This document shows positions 1 through 10,244 of a DNA stretch of 64,000 bases, piece after piece (the stretch's first letter is position 1; each line of letters opens with the position of its first letter). The notes beneath the pieces were generated by a model that was given only the letters and a program-made list of their open reading frames with translations, was not told the DNA's origin and searched no databases. The DNA is from Cladorrhinum sp. PSN259 (lineage: Eukaryota > Ascomycota > Sordariomycetes > Sordariales > Podosporaceae): positions 348,255 to 412,254 of the forward strand of contig MU867095.1 in NCBI GenBank assembly GCA_033725935.1. Reading direction: 5' to 3'. The position numbers and the translations under genes were made by a program.

Positions 1-151
1 TCTCGAAACTTCGAAACTTCGACTCCATATTCCGAAACTTCGAAACTTTGAATTTCCTAACCCACGCCTGGGTACAAAACCAGAACACAAAACCTTTGGT
101 CGCCCGGACTCAGCTCCACTGCGGGCTTCCAGAAATCCGGCTCCCGCAAAA
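1..151. promoter_or_regulatory. upstream region with repeated TTCGAA blocks
   Basis: This sits directly upstream of the SIS-domain gene. The first 50 bases repeat the 8-base block CGAAACTT at least four times, giving overlapping GAA-nn-TTC pairs that resemble heat-shock-factor half sites. Whether it is a working regulatory site is inference. Confidence 0.3.
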
Positions 152-1447
152 ATGGTTGAGCAACGCCAGCAACGTCCGGTGCAACCGGTGCACAACAGCG
201 AGGTATACCTCCTGCGCCAGATGTGTCCGACGTTCTCAACCATAGCACCACTTTCCCCTCCTTCACCAATTACACCAGACGAGGACGAATACTGCGGCGA
301 CAACATCGAAGCCTTGACCCTTACACAACCAGCCATTGCCGTTTGCGACGAGAAGCTCGCCATTGAAGAGCGCCTCTCCAATGCAGTACATGTCCTTTCA
401 ACCGAGACAGCAGCCATGCAAAACCTGACGGCACTTTATTCCACCGACCGTGTCGCTCGTGACGGTTTTACCCGTGCAGTAGAGGCCATTGCCCGCGGAC
501 AAAAAGATGCCGACAGCTATGGCCAGGGCCAGAGCAGTGGTAAGCTCGTCGTGATTGGCGTTGGCAAATCGGGGCACATCGCCAAGAAGCTCGTGGCCAC
601 CTTCAACAGCTTGACGGTTCGTGCTGTCTTCCTGCACCCAACCGAAGCTTTACATGGCGACCTGGGCATCATCGGCCGGAACGACACCCTTCTCGTGATC
701 ACATTTTCGGGCAAAACCCCTGAATTACTCACCTTACTCCCTCATCTCGACAAATCCTTGCCTCTCATCTTGCTCACCTCCCACACCCGCCCCGAAACGT
801 GCGAATTCATTCGTCAGCGGCCAGACACGATCCTTCTTCCGGCACCGATCCACGAGCCGGAGACCAAATCGTTTGGTGTCTCAGCACCGACCACGTCGAC
901 TACGGTCGCTTTAGCAGTCGGAGATGCCCTCGCCATTGTTGTGTCTAAGGAACTACACCTCAACGTTGCGTCAGTGTTCGCCAAAAACCACCCGGGAGGA
1001 GCGATTGGCGCAGCTTTACAGAAGCCATCCAAGACTGTTCGGCAACTCGCCATTCCCTTGGACTCAATTCCTGTTTTGGCTGGGGAAATTGAGAATCCCA
1101 CGGGAGCGGATGTGTTGAAGGCAGGTTATGCGAGTCCCTCCGGGTGGGTTAGGACCCAGGGCGGTACGCAGGGAGGGATCATCTCGCCCATGAGGATAAT
1201 GCGGCTGAGTTCGGCAGATTTGTCCAAACCGTTGAGTGATTTGGAGCAGTGGTTGGTGGTTAGGAACAGGAATCAGTTAGTTCCTGTTGCTGCTGATAGC
1301 ACCGTCCAAAGGGCCGTCGAGTGGGTAGAAAGCATGAGGGCCGCGCTCCAGGATGGCAGATATGATAATGATGCGATTGTTAGCGCGATGGAGAAAGGGG
1401 AGTGCGTTGGGTTGTTGGAGGTTGGGAGATTGTTGGAAGAACATTGA
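152..1447 (+). CDS. SIS-domain sugar-phosphate isomerase (KdsD/GutQ-like)
   Basis: Single-exon gene of 431 codons. The SIS fold is clear: GVGKSGHIAKK (residues about 136-146), HGDLG (168-172), TFSGKTPE (184-191), PTTSTT (246-251) and NHPGGAIG (279-286), in the order and spacing of bacterial arabinose-5-phosphate isomerases. Those enzymes interconvert ribulose 5-phosphate and arabinose 5-phosphate. The usual C-terminal CBS pair is not evident; the last 140 residues are diverged. Fungi do not make KDO, so the true substrate is unknown. An alternative start is the ATG at 221 (MCPTFSTIAP), which removes a poorly conserved-looking lead of 23 residues; the annotated start is simply the first in-frame ATG. 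Family assignment is confident, substrate is not. Confidence 0.85.
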   Translation: MVEQRQQRPVQPVHNSEVYLLRQMCPTFSTIAPLSPPSPITPDEDEYCGDNIEALTLTQPAIAVCDEKLAIEERLSNAVHVLSTETAAMQNLTALYSTDRVARDGFTRAVEAIARGQKDADSYGQGQSSGKLVVIGVGKSGHIAKKLVATFNSLTVRAVFLHPTEALHGDLGIIGRNDTLLVITFSGKTPELLTLLPHLDKSLPLILLTSHTRPETCEFIRQRPDTILLPAPIHEPETKSFGVSAPTTSTTVALAVGDALAIVVSKELHLNVASVFAKNHPGGAIGAALQKPSKTVRQLAIPLDSIPVLAGEIENPTGADVLKAGYASPSGWVRTQGGTQGGIISPMRIMRLSSADLSKPLSDLEQWLVVRNRNQLVPVAADSTVQRAVEWVESMRAALQDGRYDNDAIVSAMEKGECVGLLEVGRLLEEH

Positions 1448-2145
1448 TGTTTACTTTTTCTTTTTGTCTCCAGACCATGTTCATGACTGCAGTCAGCAAA
1501 TGATGCTTGACTGGCGGTGGGGGCGACGGTGGTCAAGTGATGCATATTTGCCGAGCTTTTACAAGGAGGGGTGAGTAAAGAATGCGAGAGCTAGAGCGGA
1601 TTTGGAGGTAATTTATCTGCCTCGGATTTGACATCGGATCTTGTCGCAATTTCTGTCATGTTTTTTCTTGGGTTTTCTTTTTTTTCAAACAGCAAGGCGT
1701 TGAAGGGATGGATATATATATACACATAACTCCGAGGGGAGTTCTCATACAGAGGCGGACCGGAATCGGTGCATGTAGAGGATGCTTCGTGTAGGGTGGG
1801 CGGGAGGCAATCGTGCTTTTTCAGAACAAATGCAGCATTGGGTGGCAGCGGCTCGTTTTTATACTTGCATTGGCTTGACTGTCATATGTATATATCATAT
1901 ACAGCGCGAGATCTGCTTCATTTCACCCCTATTTCACTCATATAGTCATATTTCTATGCAAGGTATATAGCTGGTATTAACGAAGCTTCAGATATGATTG
2001 AACATTTTTCTTTTTTGGTACACGCAGTAAATGCACAGTGCGCTAATGCTTGACACAAATCCTTCCATTTCTCGACTCGGTACATATTCCTGAATGCCTA
2101 ACAAAGAAACACACCACTCTCCTATCCCCCTTCGTTCAGGCCTGT
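1448..2145. other. intergenic, convergent 3' regions
   Basis: Between the ends of the SIS gene and the WKF gene. It holds a T-rich stretch and a short TA-rich run near 1711-1725. I see no gene. Confidence 0.6.
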
Positions 2146-3429
2146 TCAGTCAGAATCGCTATCACTACTACTACTACTGCTACTGCTACTGCTCGATTCC
2201 TCGGCAGCAGCATCGTTTGCTTCAGCATCCGAATCAGACTCCGAGTCGGAATCAGACGATGATTCCGACGAGGTGCTTGAATCGGAGTCTGAGGAATCCT
2301 CATTGCCAGGCGCATTCCCCATCTCCTCATCTTCCGACTCGTCATCCGAAGAACCACCGTCTGAGTCTGATTCCGAGGAACTGCTCTCCCCATTGCTGAT
2401 ATCCGTCCGCACGTTTCTTAATCTGCGCCTCTTGGTGGGCTGCTGTGAGCCATCTGTTCGCCTGGGCCTGCTATCCGCCGCTGCCGGTTCTTGGCGAGCA
2501 GTGGCTGCAGAAGAAGATGAAGAAGAAGACGTAGTAGTGTTTGTCTCGGTAGCCTTGGAAACCTCCGTCGTCTCCGTCGTCGTAGTTTCCTCGCTATCAG
2601 AACCAAGCTCTGCTCTGACCATCTCGGCGCGAATGCGCTTGAGAAGCCGTTGCTTAATAACTGGGTCGGCGGTGCGAATCACATACTCCGTTTCGTCCAA
2701 AGAACGTTTGCCGTTGGCATTGGTGCCATTGGACGAGGAGGAAAGATCCTTTAAAAATCGGCTAATGACCTCCTCGTACTGCGCCTGCTTGGTCTCCTTG
2801 TCCTTGGTAGAGGCAGGAAACCCGCCAATCCCTTGGTCCATATCCTTTTTGCTGATTTCAGCTGCCTCCGCGCGCAGTCTTGTTCGTACCGCACCCTGCA
2901 AGTCGCGAATGTATTGGTAGAAGATTGGGACGTCGGCTGATGGGATCTTGGTGTCGTCGGAAAATATAAACTTGATTAGGAGGGTCTGGTGGTTCTTGTT
3001 GAACTTCCACGAGTCGCGCGAGGTCTGCCACTGCCGGAGGTATTCGAGGGACGGCTCGAGGTTGGTCTCTGCTTTAGGAGCAGGCTCCTTCTTTGGCTTC
3101 TTTGGCTTTTTGGCCTTCTTCTTTGCTGGTTCGACGGAGGTGGTCTTGGTGTCGGCTGTGAAGGAGACTGATTTTCTGTGCGAACCTGGTGTTTGGTCGC
3201 CTCCTCGTAACCTCTTGTTGGGGGTTTGCGTGTAATTGCTGTTGCTGTTGTATGGTGTTTGCGATGGCGGCAGTTTTCTCTTGAGAGCACTGGCTGGGCT
3301 GCCGTTTACTCTTGCTTGACTAACATTACTGGGTGTATGGGTAGGCACTGGAGCAGGCGCAGAGCTATCGTCGGATGCTCCCTTGAGCTTCAGGCCCAAT
3401 CGCTTCCATGCGGGAACACGTGCGGCCAT
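2146..3429 (-). CDS. WKF-domain nuclear protein (C7orf50-like)
   Basis: Single exon, 427 residues when started at the ATG whose A is at 3429 (MAARVPAWKRLG). The frame is open further upstream but that 100-residue lead looks like untranslated sequence. Residues about 127-192 carry the WKF domain (RQWQTSRDSWKFNKNHQ, WKF at 141-143, followed by helices ending near RTRLRAEAAE). A basic KKKAKKPKKPKK stretch at about 103-114 looks like a nuclear or nucleolar localisation signal. From about residue 265 the protein becomes low-complexity, ending in a long acidic Ser/Asp/Glu tail as seen in nucleolar proteins. The human homologue family is linked to the nucleolus; a role in ribosome biogenesis is inference. 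It is divergent from the proteasome gene next door. Confidence 0.8.
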   Translation of the reverse strand: MAARVPAWKRLGLKLKGASDDSSAPAPVPTHTPSNVSQARVNGSPASALKRKLPPSQTPYNSNSNYTQTPNKRLRGGDQTPGSHRKSVSFTADTKTTSVEPAKKKAKKPKKPKKEPAPKAETNLEPSLEYLRQWQTSRDSWKFNKNHQTLLIKFIFSDDTKIPSADVPIFYQYIRDLQGAVRTRLRAEAAEISKKDMDQGIGGFPASTKDKETKQAQYEEVISRFLKDLSSSSNGTNANGKRSLDETEYVIRTADPVIKQRLLKRIRAEMVRAELGSDSEETTTTETTEVSKATETNTTTSSSSSSSAATARQEPAAADSRPRRTDGSQQPTKRRRLRNVRTDISNGESSSSESDSDGGSSDDESEDEEMGNAPGNEDSSDSDSSTSSESSSDSDSESDSDAEANDAAAEESSSSSSSSSSSDSDSD

Positions 3430-4122
3430 GGTGAGAAACACCAGAGAGAGGGAATTGGAAACAGTAGTAGCAGAAGCTCGGGAAAATATGCCAACGAAGC
3501 GGTAGCACAGGCGAATGGGGGGTGGTCGGCGCGGGATTTCACGCAAGCGGAAAGCGGAAAAATCAGTGGGCCAAGCCAATTGCTTCTGATCAAACCCAAG
3601 AGATCCGGTTGTAACAGTAAAAATGAAATGGAATTCCCGAGTGTTTCTTATTGGGTGTTCCTGTCGTTGCTTCCAGTCTTCCAGTAGACAATTGCACAAC
3701 GGCCTGCAAGCAAATTTCTTGCCGACCAATCCTTATCGGCGCCTAATGCAGGGATATGTGCGACCGATAAGCAACAGCATCCAGTCTTCAGTGTGGGGCA
3801 GCGACCAGTGACGTGAGCTGGGCGGAAATCGTCCAAAAATCCCATGTACGCCTAACATTTCAGGCATGATGAGGAGCACCTCCAGCTGGCTCAGCAGCCC
3901 TCTCCAGGCAAGCAGAGCAACGCGTCGATCCGTCAGGTCGGCCACGCACTGGAGCTTCCCTGCCCACCACCAACGAAGCTCTGTCGCCTGCGCAAGATCA
4001 ACTACCACAACCACCAACTTCATCAACCACCCAAACACTCTACCACGAACCACCAATTCTTAACTTGCAACAACGTCGTCAAACTACTTTAGAAACGTCT
4101 TGTTCATTGCAGATCAATCACC
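3430..4122. promoter_or_regulatory. shared divergent promoter of WKF and proteasome genes
   Basis: About 690 bases separate the two starts. The proteasome side (3970-4120) is rich in CCACCA/CAAC, typical of fungal 5' leaders. I identify no specific factor site. Confidence 0.5.
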
Positions 4123-5301
4123 ATGGCGGGTATGTTTGTCGGGCTGTGATGCAAGCTGATGCTCTATCGGGCCAGCTTCAAGCTCCACTTTAGCCCATGG
4201 CTAACACTCAATGGCAGGCAACGCTGGTTACGACCGGCACATTACCATTTTCTCGGACCAAGGAAGACTTTACCAAGTTGGTATGTACGAATAAGATGAT
4301 CAATGAACCCGAGCGAACGACTGCAGCCAGATATCGCATGGATGGCGAAACAGGAAAAGAGGGGAAGGTTGAGGGGCGGGGGTGGTGATGGGATAGATGG
4401 GCAACAATGCGCCGATGTGATCTCGACAACGATGCTGACCGCTGGATCTTTTTTGCAGAGTATGCCTTCAAGGCCATTACAGCTGCGAACATCATGTCGA
4501 TTGGTGTTCGGGGCAAGGACTGCGCCGTAGTCCTGTCCCAGAAGAAGGTTCCCGTAGGTCGCCGTCGATATTCTGTTGTCTAACCGGTCAGGTCTGATAT
4601 ATTCTCGTGATCCGTGTGTAGGACAAGCTCATCGACCCCTCGTCGGTTTCGCACATTTTCCAAATCTCGCCGTCGGTTGGCTGCGTCATGACGGGCTCCA
4701 TCGCAGACGCGAGGGCCTTCTCCCAGCGTGCCCAGTCGGAAGCCGCAGAGTTCAGATACAAGTTTGGCTATGAAATGCCATGCGATGCCTTGGCGAAGCG
4801 ACTTGCGAATATCAGTCAGGTGTATACACAGCGGGTAAGGCGGAAACCACAAACTCGCTCGGTCCGATATGACTAGTCAGGGGAAATATTGAAGCTGATC
4901 ATACATCTCCTCAGGCGTATATGCGGCCATACGGTATCGCTACGACCTTGATATCGCTCGATTCCGAGTTTGGCCCGCAGTTATTCAAGTGTGACCCCGC
5001 CGGTTACTATATCGGGTACAAGGGGACGGCGTCGGGTCCCAAGCAGCAGGAGGCGCTGAACCACCTCGAGAAGAAGCTCAAGAACAAGGATTATGCGGAA
5101 GGTGATTGGCAGGAGGTTGTTGAACTTGCAATCACAACCCTCAGCACCGTCCTGAGCATGGACTTCAAGAAGACGGAAATCGAGATTGGTATTGTGGGAG
5201 GCCCGCGTCCGGACGGCAAGGACGGCACGTACCCAGGCTTCCGAACTCTGACGGAGGATGAGATTGACGAGAGATTACAAGCTATCGCCGAGAAGGACTG
5301 A
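4123..5301 (+). CDS. scl1: 20S proteasome subunit alpha 1 (PSMA6/Scl1)
   Basis: Five coding exons: 4123-4129, 4218-4280, 4459-4553, 4622-4834 and 4915-5301, with GTATGT, GTATGT, GTAGGT and GTAAGG donors. They join to 254 residues, the normal length for the family. The protein starts MAGNAGYDRHITIFS and continues GRLYQVEYAFKAI, the N-terminal signature that gates the alpha ring; the exact sequence is that of PSMA6/Scl1 rather than other alpha subunits. RPYGIATTLI and DPAGYYIGYKGTASG follow in the expected places. Alpha subunits are not catalytic; they form the outer rings and dock the 19S regulator. The first exon is only seven bases long, so automatic prediction may miss it and start downstream. 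Confidence 0.95.
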
Positions 5302-7761
5302 GGTGGTGAAGTGAAGATGCAACCCAAGGTGGTAGCTTTTGGGTGGGATGCGGCCGACAGGGCTGGATACCGGCGATGATTCGTCGAGATTTGTGGAAAG
5401 GCCAGGCTGAGGAACGTGGGTGTGGACTAGGATATCAAATATGGCGAGGTTGATATCCCCTCCACACTTGGTTTCTCTTGTGTCATTTCCTTATTCATTG
5501 TGCTCAAGCCATAGAATCAACATATGCAGCATGCAGGGAAAGAGTCTAAAATAGACGAATTCAATATTAGGCACAGCCAAGACGTCTGGAAGTGTGACAA
5601 GGTGGACTGGTAGCCTCGTAACGAACGATGTGGCTTGCATGGAAAAGGTTGAGGATACTGTCTATTGACCGTTGTGGCATGGACGGTGGACTAACAAAGA
5701 CAGAGAATAAACGTCATCCAACCAAGACACTCAACGCAGCGTCGGAGTGATGATGACCCTTCTTTTCCAATGCTGATGGTTGCTTACGGAATGGGGACTG
5801 CGGAGATGGCCATGCAGTGGCGACCACGGGAACAACGGCAGGGACGGGCAAGCTGTCACTGGTCAAGGAGGGCCGATGGGGGTCAACGGCTTTCGAGATG
5901 TGAGACATGCTGCTACCTACGAACCACGAGAACTTGGAGAATAAGTGTGTGTTTCGTCATGTTTAGTCGGTTTCAACTCGCCGCCGCATGCAAGCCTCCA
6001 AGCTGCCTCAGAAATCTACCCGGGACTGTGGGATCGGGTTAAGGTGCAAGAGGCTAGCGCGGGAGGGATGGGAGAGGACGAGTTCGGACGGGTTAAAAAC
6101 GTCCTGTTCTTGCGATTGGGACGGTTCTAGACTCCGAGTGTGGGGTGTAAACTGCCCAGATTTGTGCGTGTGGATGCGGGTCCCTCTGATGGGGCCCTTG
6201 GGGAGCTGACTTGCAGCCATTTCAAGGTCTTGGCGAGGCGTGCTTGAGTTTTTGTTTGCAGTGGTCCCAAGACGTCCAACTGCACCGTCGTTGACTCTGT
6301 GAGATGAGGCGAACGACGATACGAAACCATCGAAAGCATTGCTGCTTCAGCTCCGCCAAAGACTTGTGGTGAAGTTGTTGAGCCGTCTTTGTCGATGCGC
6401 TATTGGCCCGAGCCATCAGTTGGCCTCCACGGGGAGTTTGGCCCAACACCGGGGAATTTCTCAATCGGGCTAGGTTCCCATGTTGTGGCGCCGCTGAACT
6501 CGTCTAAGTTGCCATATTCGGGACCCCCCTGCTATTCAAGATCCATAGATTGCCTCGAGACACCAGCCAAGCCCCTCTCGAGAGGCTCTTTCCGTCCCAT
6601 ATCCAGAAATTCAAGGCATTCTGGGAGCAAGTCTACCGGCTCACCGTATGGTGTGGAGACTTTTGAGATCTTTTTTTGGGAGTCAAGTGGGCACGCTGTG
6701 TGGAATGTCTGGCGGTATCTCTCACCTGCAGGATACCCCGACCTACACCAGACGGGCCGAGTCAGAGCAGGTATCTTCGCATCATCTGGGTACCGACTAC
6801 GTCAAGAGATGTGAAGAGAATTACTCGCAGCCCTGCATAAGAGCGACTTTTCTTATGCGAGAGGCTGCAAGCCGCGCAGGTTTTGCCAGCCTGACCAGGG
6901 CCGTCCTCCAAGCACACCGTTGCAGCCGTGTGCCGCCGTCAACCTTTTTCGAACCTTTGGGCCCTGTGCCTTGCATCTTGTCTCTGGGCGGATACTCAAT
7001 TCCTGACGTTCATTCGGTACTCGGGTCATGGGGGTGTGGGTTCGCAGTACAGTTTGCCAGCTTGGTAGGGAATGTTGTGTCTGAGCCTTTCCCCTTTCCT
7101 GCCTCCCATCTTAGATCTCAAGGTCGCATCTCGTGGAACCATGGCATCAGCCCGCACGATGCGGCAAGGGCTGATCGTTTTGGTCGGCTCTGGATATCCC
7201 AAGTGTCCATTTGGGACCACGAGTCACCTCCGTTGAGGCCGGGACCGAAACCCGGTCATATGTTTGTGTGAGGGTCCTGCATGCTTCCATCTCTCCACCC
7301 CCACCATCTGCCCTCGTGCTTGACAACACAGACCCTCACGATACGTACCTCCAAGAGAACTCTGATTTGGAGTCCTCCTTCTATCAAGACCGTTTCAAGG
7401 TTTGGCCTCATTATGACGAACATGTACAAAAGCCGTTGGGGTTCGCCCCTTGAGATTGCCATCACCGACTTCACATCAACAAGCCATCAACAGGCCATCA
7501 ACAAGATCCCAGGATCCTTACACTGATAGAGCGCCAATCTCTTCTCCTTTCAGACTTGCCAATCCCTCTTTGCCTTGCATAGACTGCATATTGCCATCAC
7601 CGCAGCGCCAACTCACTCAACTTGATCACATTCTCTACCATCTTTCCTTCATCACTTGCTTTAAAAACTTGGAGCGAGCTTGCCAGCTTCTCTTCTGCCG
7701 TACTTTCACCACCATCAACTTCTCTTCCCCAACAACAACTTGATCAGAGCCGACCAACAGA
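5302..7761. other. long intergenic region without a supportable gene
   Basis: About 2.5 kb. Several open frames exist (6389-6814 and 6648-7271 on +) but they overlap each other, carry no recognisable domain and lack splice structure. The last 300 bases (7450-7760) are C- and A-rich with CAAC/CCATCA runs, as expected of the 5' leader of the gene at 7762. Confidence 0.5.
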
Positions 7762-8653
7762 ATGGATGGACGTACGTGCTTCTCTCCCAGCGCACACACC
7801 CCCTACCGATGCCTTCCGAGCCTTATTGTCCCCACCCCCGTGCATCCCCCTAATCCCTCTTTGTGCTCTTGTCGGGGAAGCCACTCTCATAGGTGGCTTG
7901 CTGGAATGATGATGGACGTGCTAACGCAAATGCCGCCAAATAGTCAACGAATACCGCACTGCCCGGGTTGCCGAGCTCCTTGCAGACTTCCGCACTCTCC
8001 AGTACTACATCGCTGCTGCTCCCGTCAACCCAATAGACATGGACGACTACTACACTGAGGGATGGGCTGCTTTGAGGCAGTGTGCTCTTGATGGCCAGCA
8101 CATTCTCAACTGCGGTGCCGATGTTACGGTACCGCGCACCACTGGCGGGCCAGAGGAGCAAGCAAAGGCCGAGTTGAAGCAGTGAGTTTTTTCCCCCCCT
8201 TTTCTCTTTCTTTTTTATCTCCCAGCCCCAAGTTGTCTGACGAATCTGGATCAACACAGGGTTCTTCTCGACGCCTACGCGCGCAGACACGAAGGCCAAA
8301 AGATTTATCTTCGCCAGGCAGCGGCCCAGCGGTGGATTGACTGGCGGGATCAGATCCTCATGGGCGGCAGGCCGCACTCGGGAAACCAGAGCCAGCTCAG
8401 AGCTTGTGATCAACAACTGTGCGCTGTAAGTTTTTTTCTACTCTTTTTGTTCGCAGTTTGAAACCCCCCCCTTTTGTACCCCTGAATCTAACGTTTGTCT
8501 TCTTTTTCCCCCTTTGAACAGGAACTCGCAAATATTACCGACGAAGCCATCTACTCGGAGCTTCAGGTCTCCGACATCTCGATGGGCCGCTGGACGGACG
8601 AGGACCCGAGCCTCCGCGCAGTGCAGCGCTGGGTCCGGACGCGGCGTGCTTAG
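7762..8653 (+). CDS. hypothetical protein, four exons
   Basis: I do not recognise this protein. Coding exons 7762-7771, 7944-8181, 8260-8425 and 8522-8653 join in frame to 181 residues. Donors are GTACGT, GTGAGT and GTAAGT; the first intron has a CTAAC branch site at 7921. The product begins MDGLNEYRTARVAELLADFR, is largely helical in composition, has no signal peptide or membrane segment and ends with an Arg/Trp-rich segment (RAVQRWVRTRRA). Internal features include DMDDYYTEGWAALRQCALDG and QRWIDWRDQILMGG. The consistent frame across three introns with good splice signals supports a real gene. The minus-strand open frames over it are shadows. Confidence 0.7.
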
Positions 8654-9593
8654 ATTCCATTCCTTTCCTCCCTCCCACCAACGATACCAATGATACCCAC
8701 CACACGAGTGAACGATCAGAAAAGACAGAAAGATGGAAACAAAAAACAAAAACTGCGATACCCTCTCTTTTCTCCCAACGAGACCGAGACCATTTTTTTC
8801 GATTCGAACCCCCACCTCGCTGGCGATTAATTCCTTTTTTCTTCTTCTTCTTCTTTTGTTTTCTTTTCTGGAGCAAAACATGGACAACTCGAAAAAACGA
8901 ACACGAACCCCCTTTTTTTCTGTTTTTTTTTCCTCAAAATATCGGCGGGTTCTCTTTGGTTTCTCTTTGGTTTCTCTTTGGTGTTAGATTTCATTTTCTT
9001 GTCTTGTGAACTTTTTTCTATTCCTTTTTCCCCTTTTCTTCTGTCACAAAAACATCGGTACAACATATGGGTTAACATACGAAGGGCAATTTTAGAATAT
9101 TGGGATTTTTGTTTTCCTTTCTTGGTTTTTTCCCCCCTTTCTTTTCCTTTTTTACATTTGAACTTTGATTAATTCTTTTTGTATATATTTTACCTGGCCG
9201 GAACTGGGGTTGAAGGATAAAAAGCCAGGGGTTTTTTTTCCTTTCTTTTTTTCCCCTTTTTTTGTTTTCCCTCAGCTGTTCGGCGGTATGGTTTATAAAC
9301 AGCATTTTTGTTTTGTTTTTTTCTCTTTGTATGGGGTGGTGGACTAGGGGAACAAAAACAATGGATAAGGCAGCATAACTATAGGGGAGAGAGAGGATAG
9401 GTGAAATCTGCCTGGAGCAGAAGATATAAAGATATTGTTTTTTTGAAATTGTTGAAACTTTCTTGAAGATCGAGAATTCTTGTCTCTTTTTTCCACTCTT
9501 GTGTGATAATCATGATATTACCAGTGACTTTGGATCCGGACTTGTCTCAGATACAAAAGGAAGGGTTTTGCTGGTAAAAACTACATGCACCCT
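8654..9593. other. T-rich 3' region and intergenic
   Basis: Strongly pyrimidine-rich on the + strand from 8733 to about 9340, with long T runs and TTC repeats. Three near-perfect copies of an 11-base TCTCTTTGGTT unit lie at about 8951-8983. No gene seen. Confidence 0.6.
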
Positions 9594-10244
9594 TCACGAT
9601 CCATTCTTACTATGCACACATAACGCAATACCACCGACAGACAATAACATTCCAATCAAGGTATCTAAGAAACCATTATTAGCACACACACACACACACA
9701 CACACAAGTCTCAGCATTTTAGTCAATTTATAGGTCTCATTGAAACTCACGTCGACTGATTACTTTTCCCTCAACCCACCACTCCCCCACAACGGTGAAC
9801 AAAAAGGCACAGGTGTTTACGATTGGGACGGTCAAGCTCAATTCTACGCATCACGACAGTTAATTAGTCTGATTTCTCATCCCCACTTCGATTTTTTACT
9901 CCTGGGGAGGGAGGGGGGATAAACGTACCAGCCTTGCCGATCAGCAAGAAAAACCAAATACTTCCCGTCAGATTCAGGAGCAGAGGGATCGCATATCTCG
10001 GATTGCGCAACAGGTCGACAACCCCAAAGAAGGCTGTTAGCAGCCTCCGCCTCCACCAGCTCGACTGGACCGAAGGCCGAGAGAGGGAAGGGTGCGGAGG
10101 GGGCGTGTGCGTGCGCGCCGCGGCGCGGATGAAGGGTGTAGTGAGGCCCCAAGCCAAGCCTACGAGGAGGAAGGAGAGGATGTAGTTGATTGCTGGAGGG
10201 TGGTCGTCGTCGACGATGACGGGAGATGATTGGTCGCCGGACAT
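9594..10244 (-). CDS. TMEM234-like small membrane protein
   Basis: Three exons on the minus strand: 10244-9929, 9843-9751 and 9664-9594, joining to 159 residues. Donors read GTACGT and GTGAGT; acceptors GTAG and TTAG. The start is the ATG at 10244 (MSGDQSSPVIVDDD). The protein matches the TMEM234 pattern: LLVGLAWGLTTPFIR in the first helix, then LLLNLTGSIWFFLLIGKA, ELSLTVPIVNTCAFLFTVVGEWW and a last helix LIGMLLSVGGIALCV, so four helices. The family is distantly related to EamA/drug-metabolite transporters and is of uncertain function. Without the two short downstream exons the gene looks truncated after the second helix. The second intron contains a (CA)12 microsatellite on the + strand. Confidence 0.88.
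9683..9706. repeat. (CA)12 microsatellite
   Basis: Perfect dinucleotide run lying within the second intron of the TMEM234-like gene, 19 bases upstream of its last exon. Confidence 0.95.

Noticed and set aside
2273..2920. 215-codon plus-strand frame
   Set aside because: It is antisense to the Ser/Asp-rich tail of the WKF protein; its Ser/Leu/Val bias is the mirror of that low-complexity sequence.
6389..7271. Overlapping plus-strand frames of 141 and 207 codons
   Set aside because: They overlap in different frames, have no domain, signal peptide or splice support, and are rich in residues typical of translated non-coding DNA.
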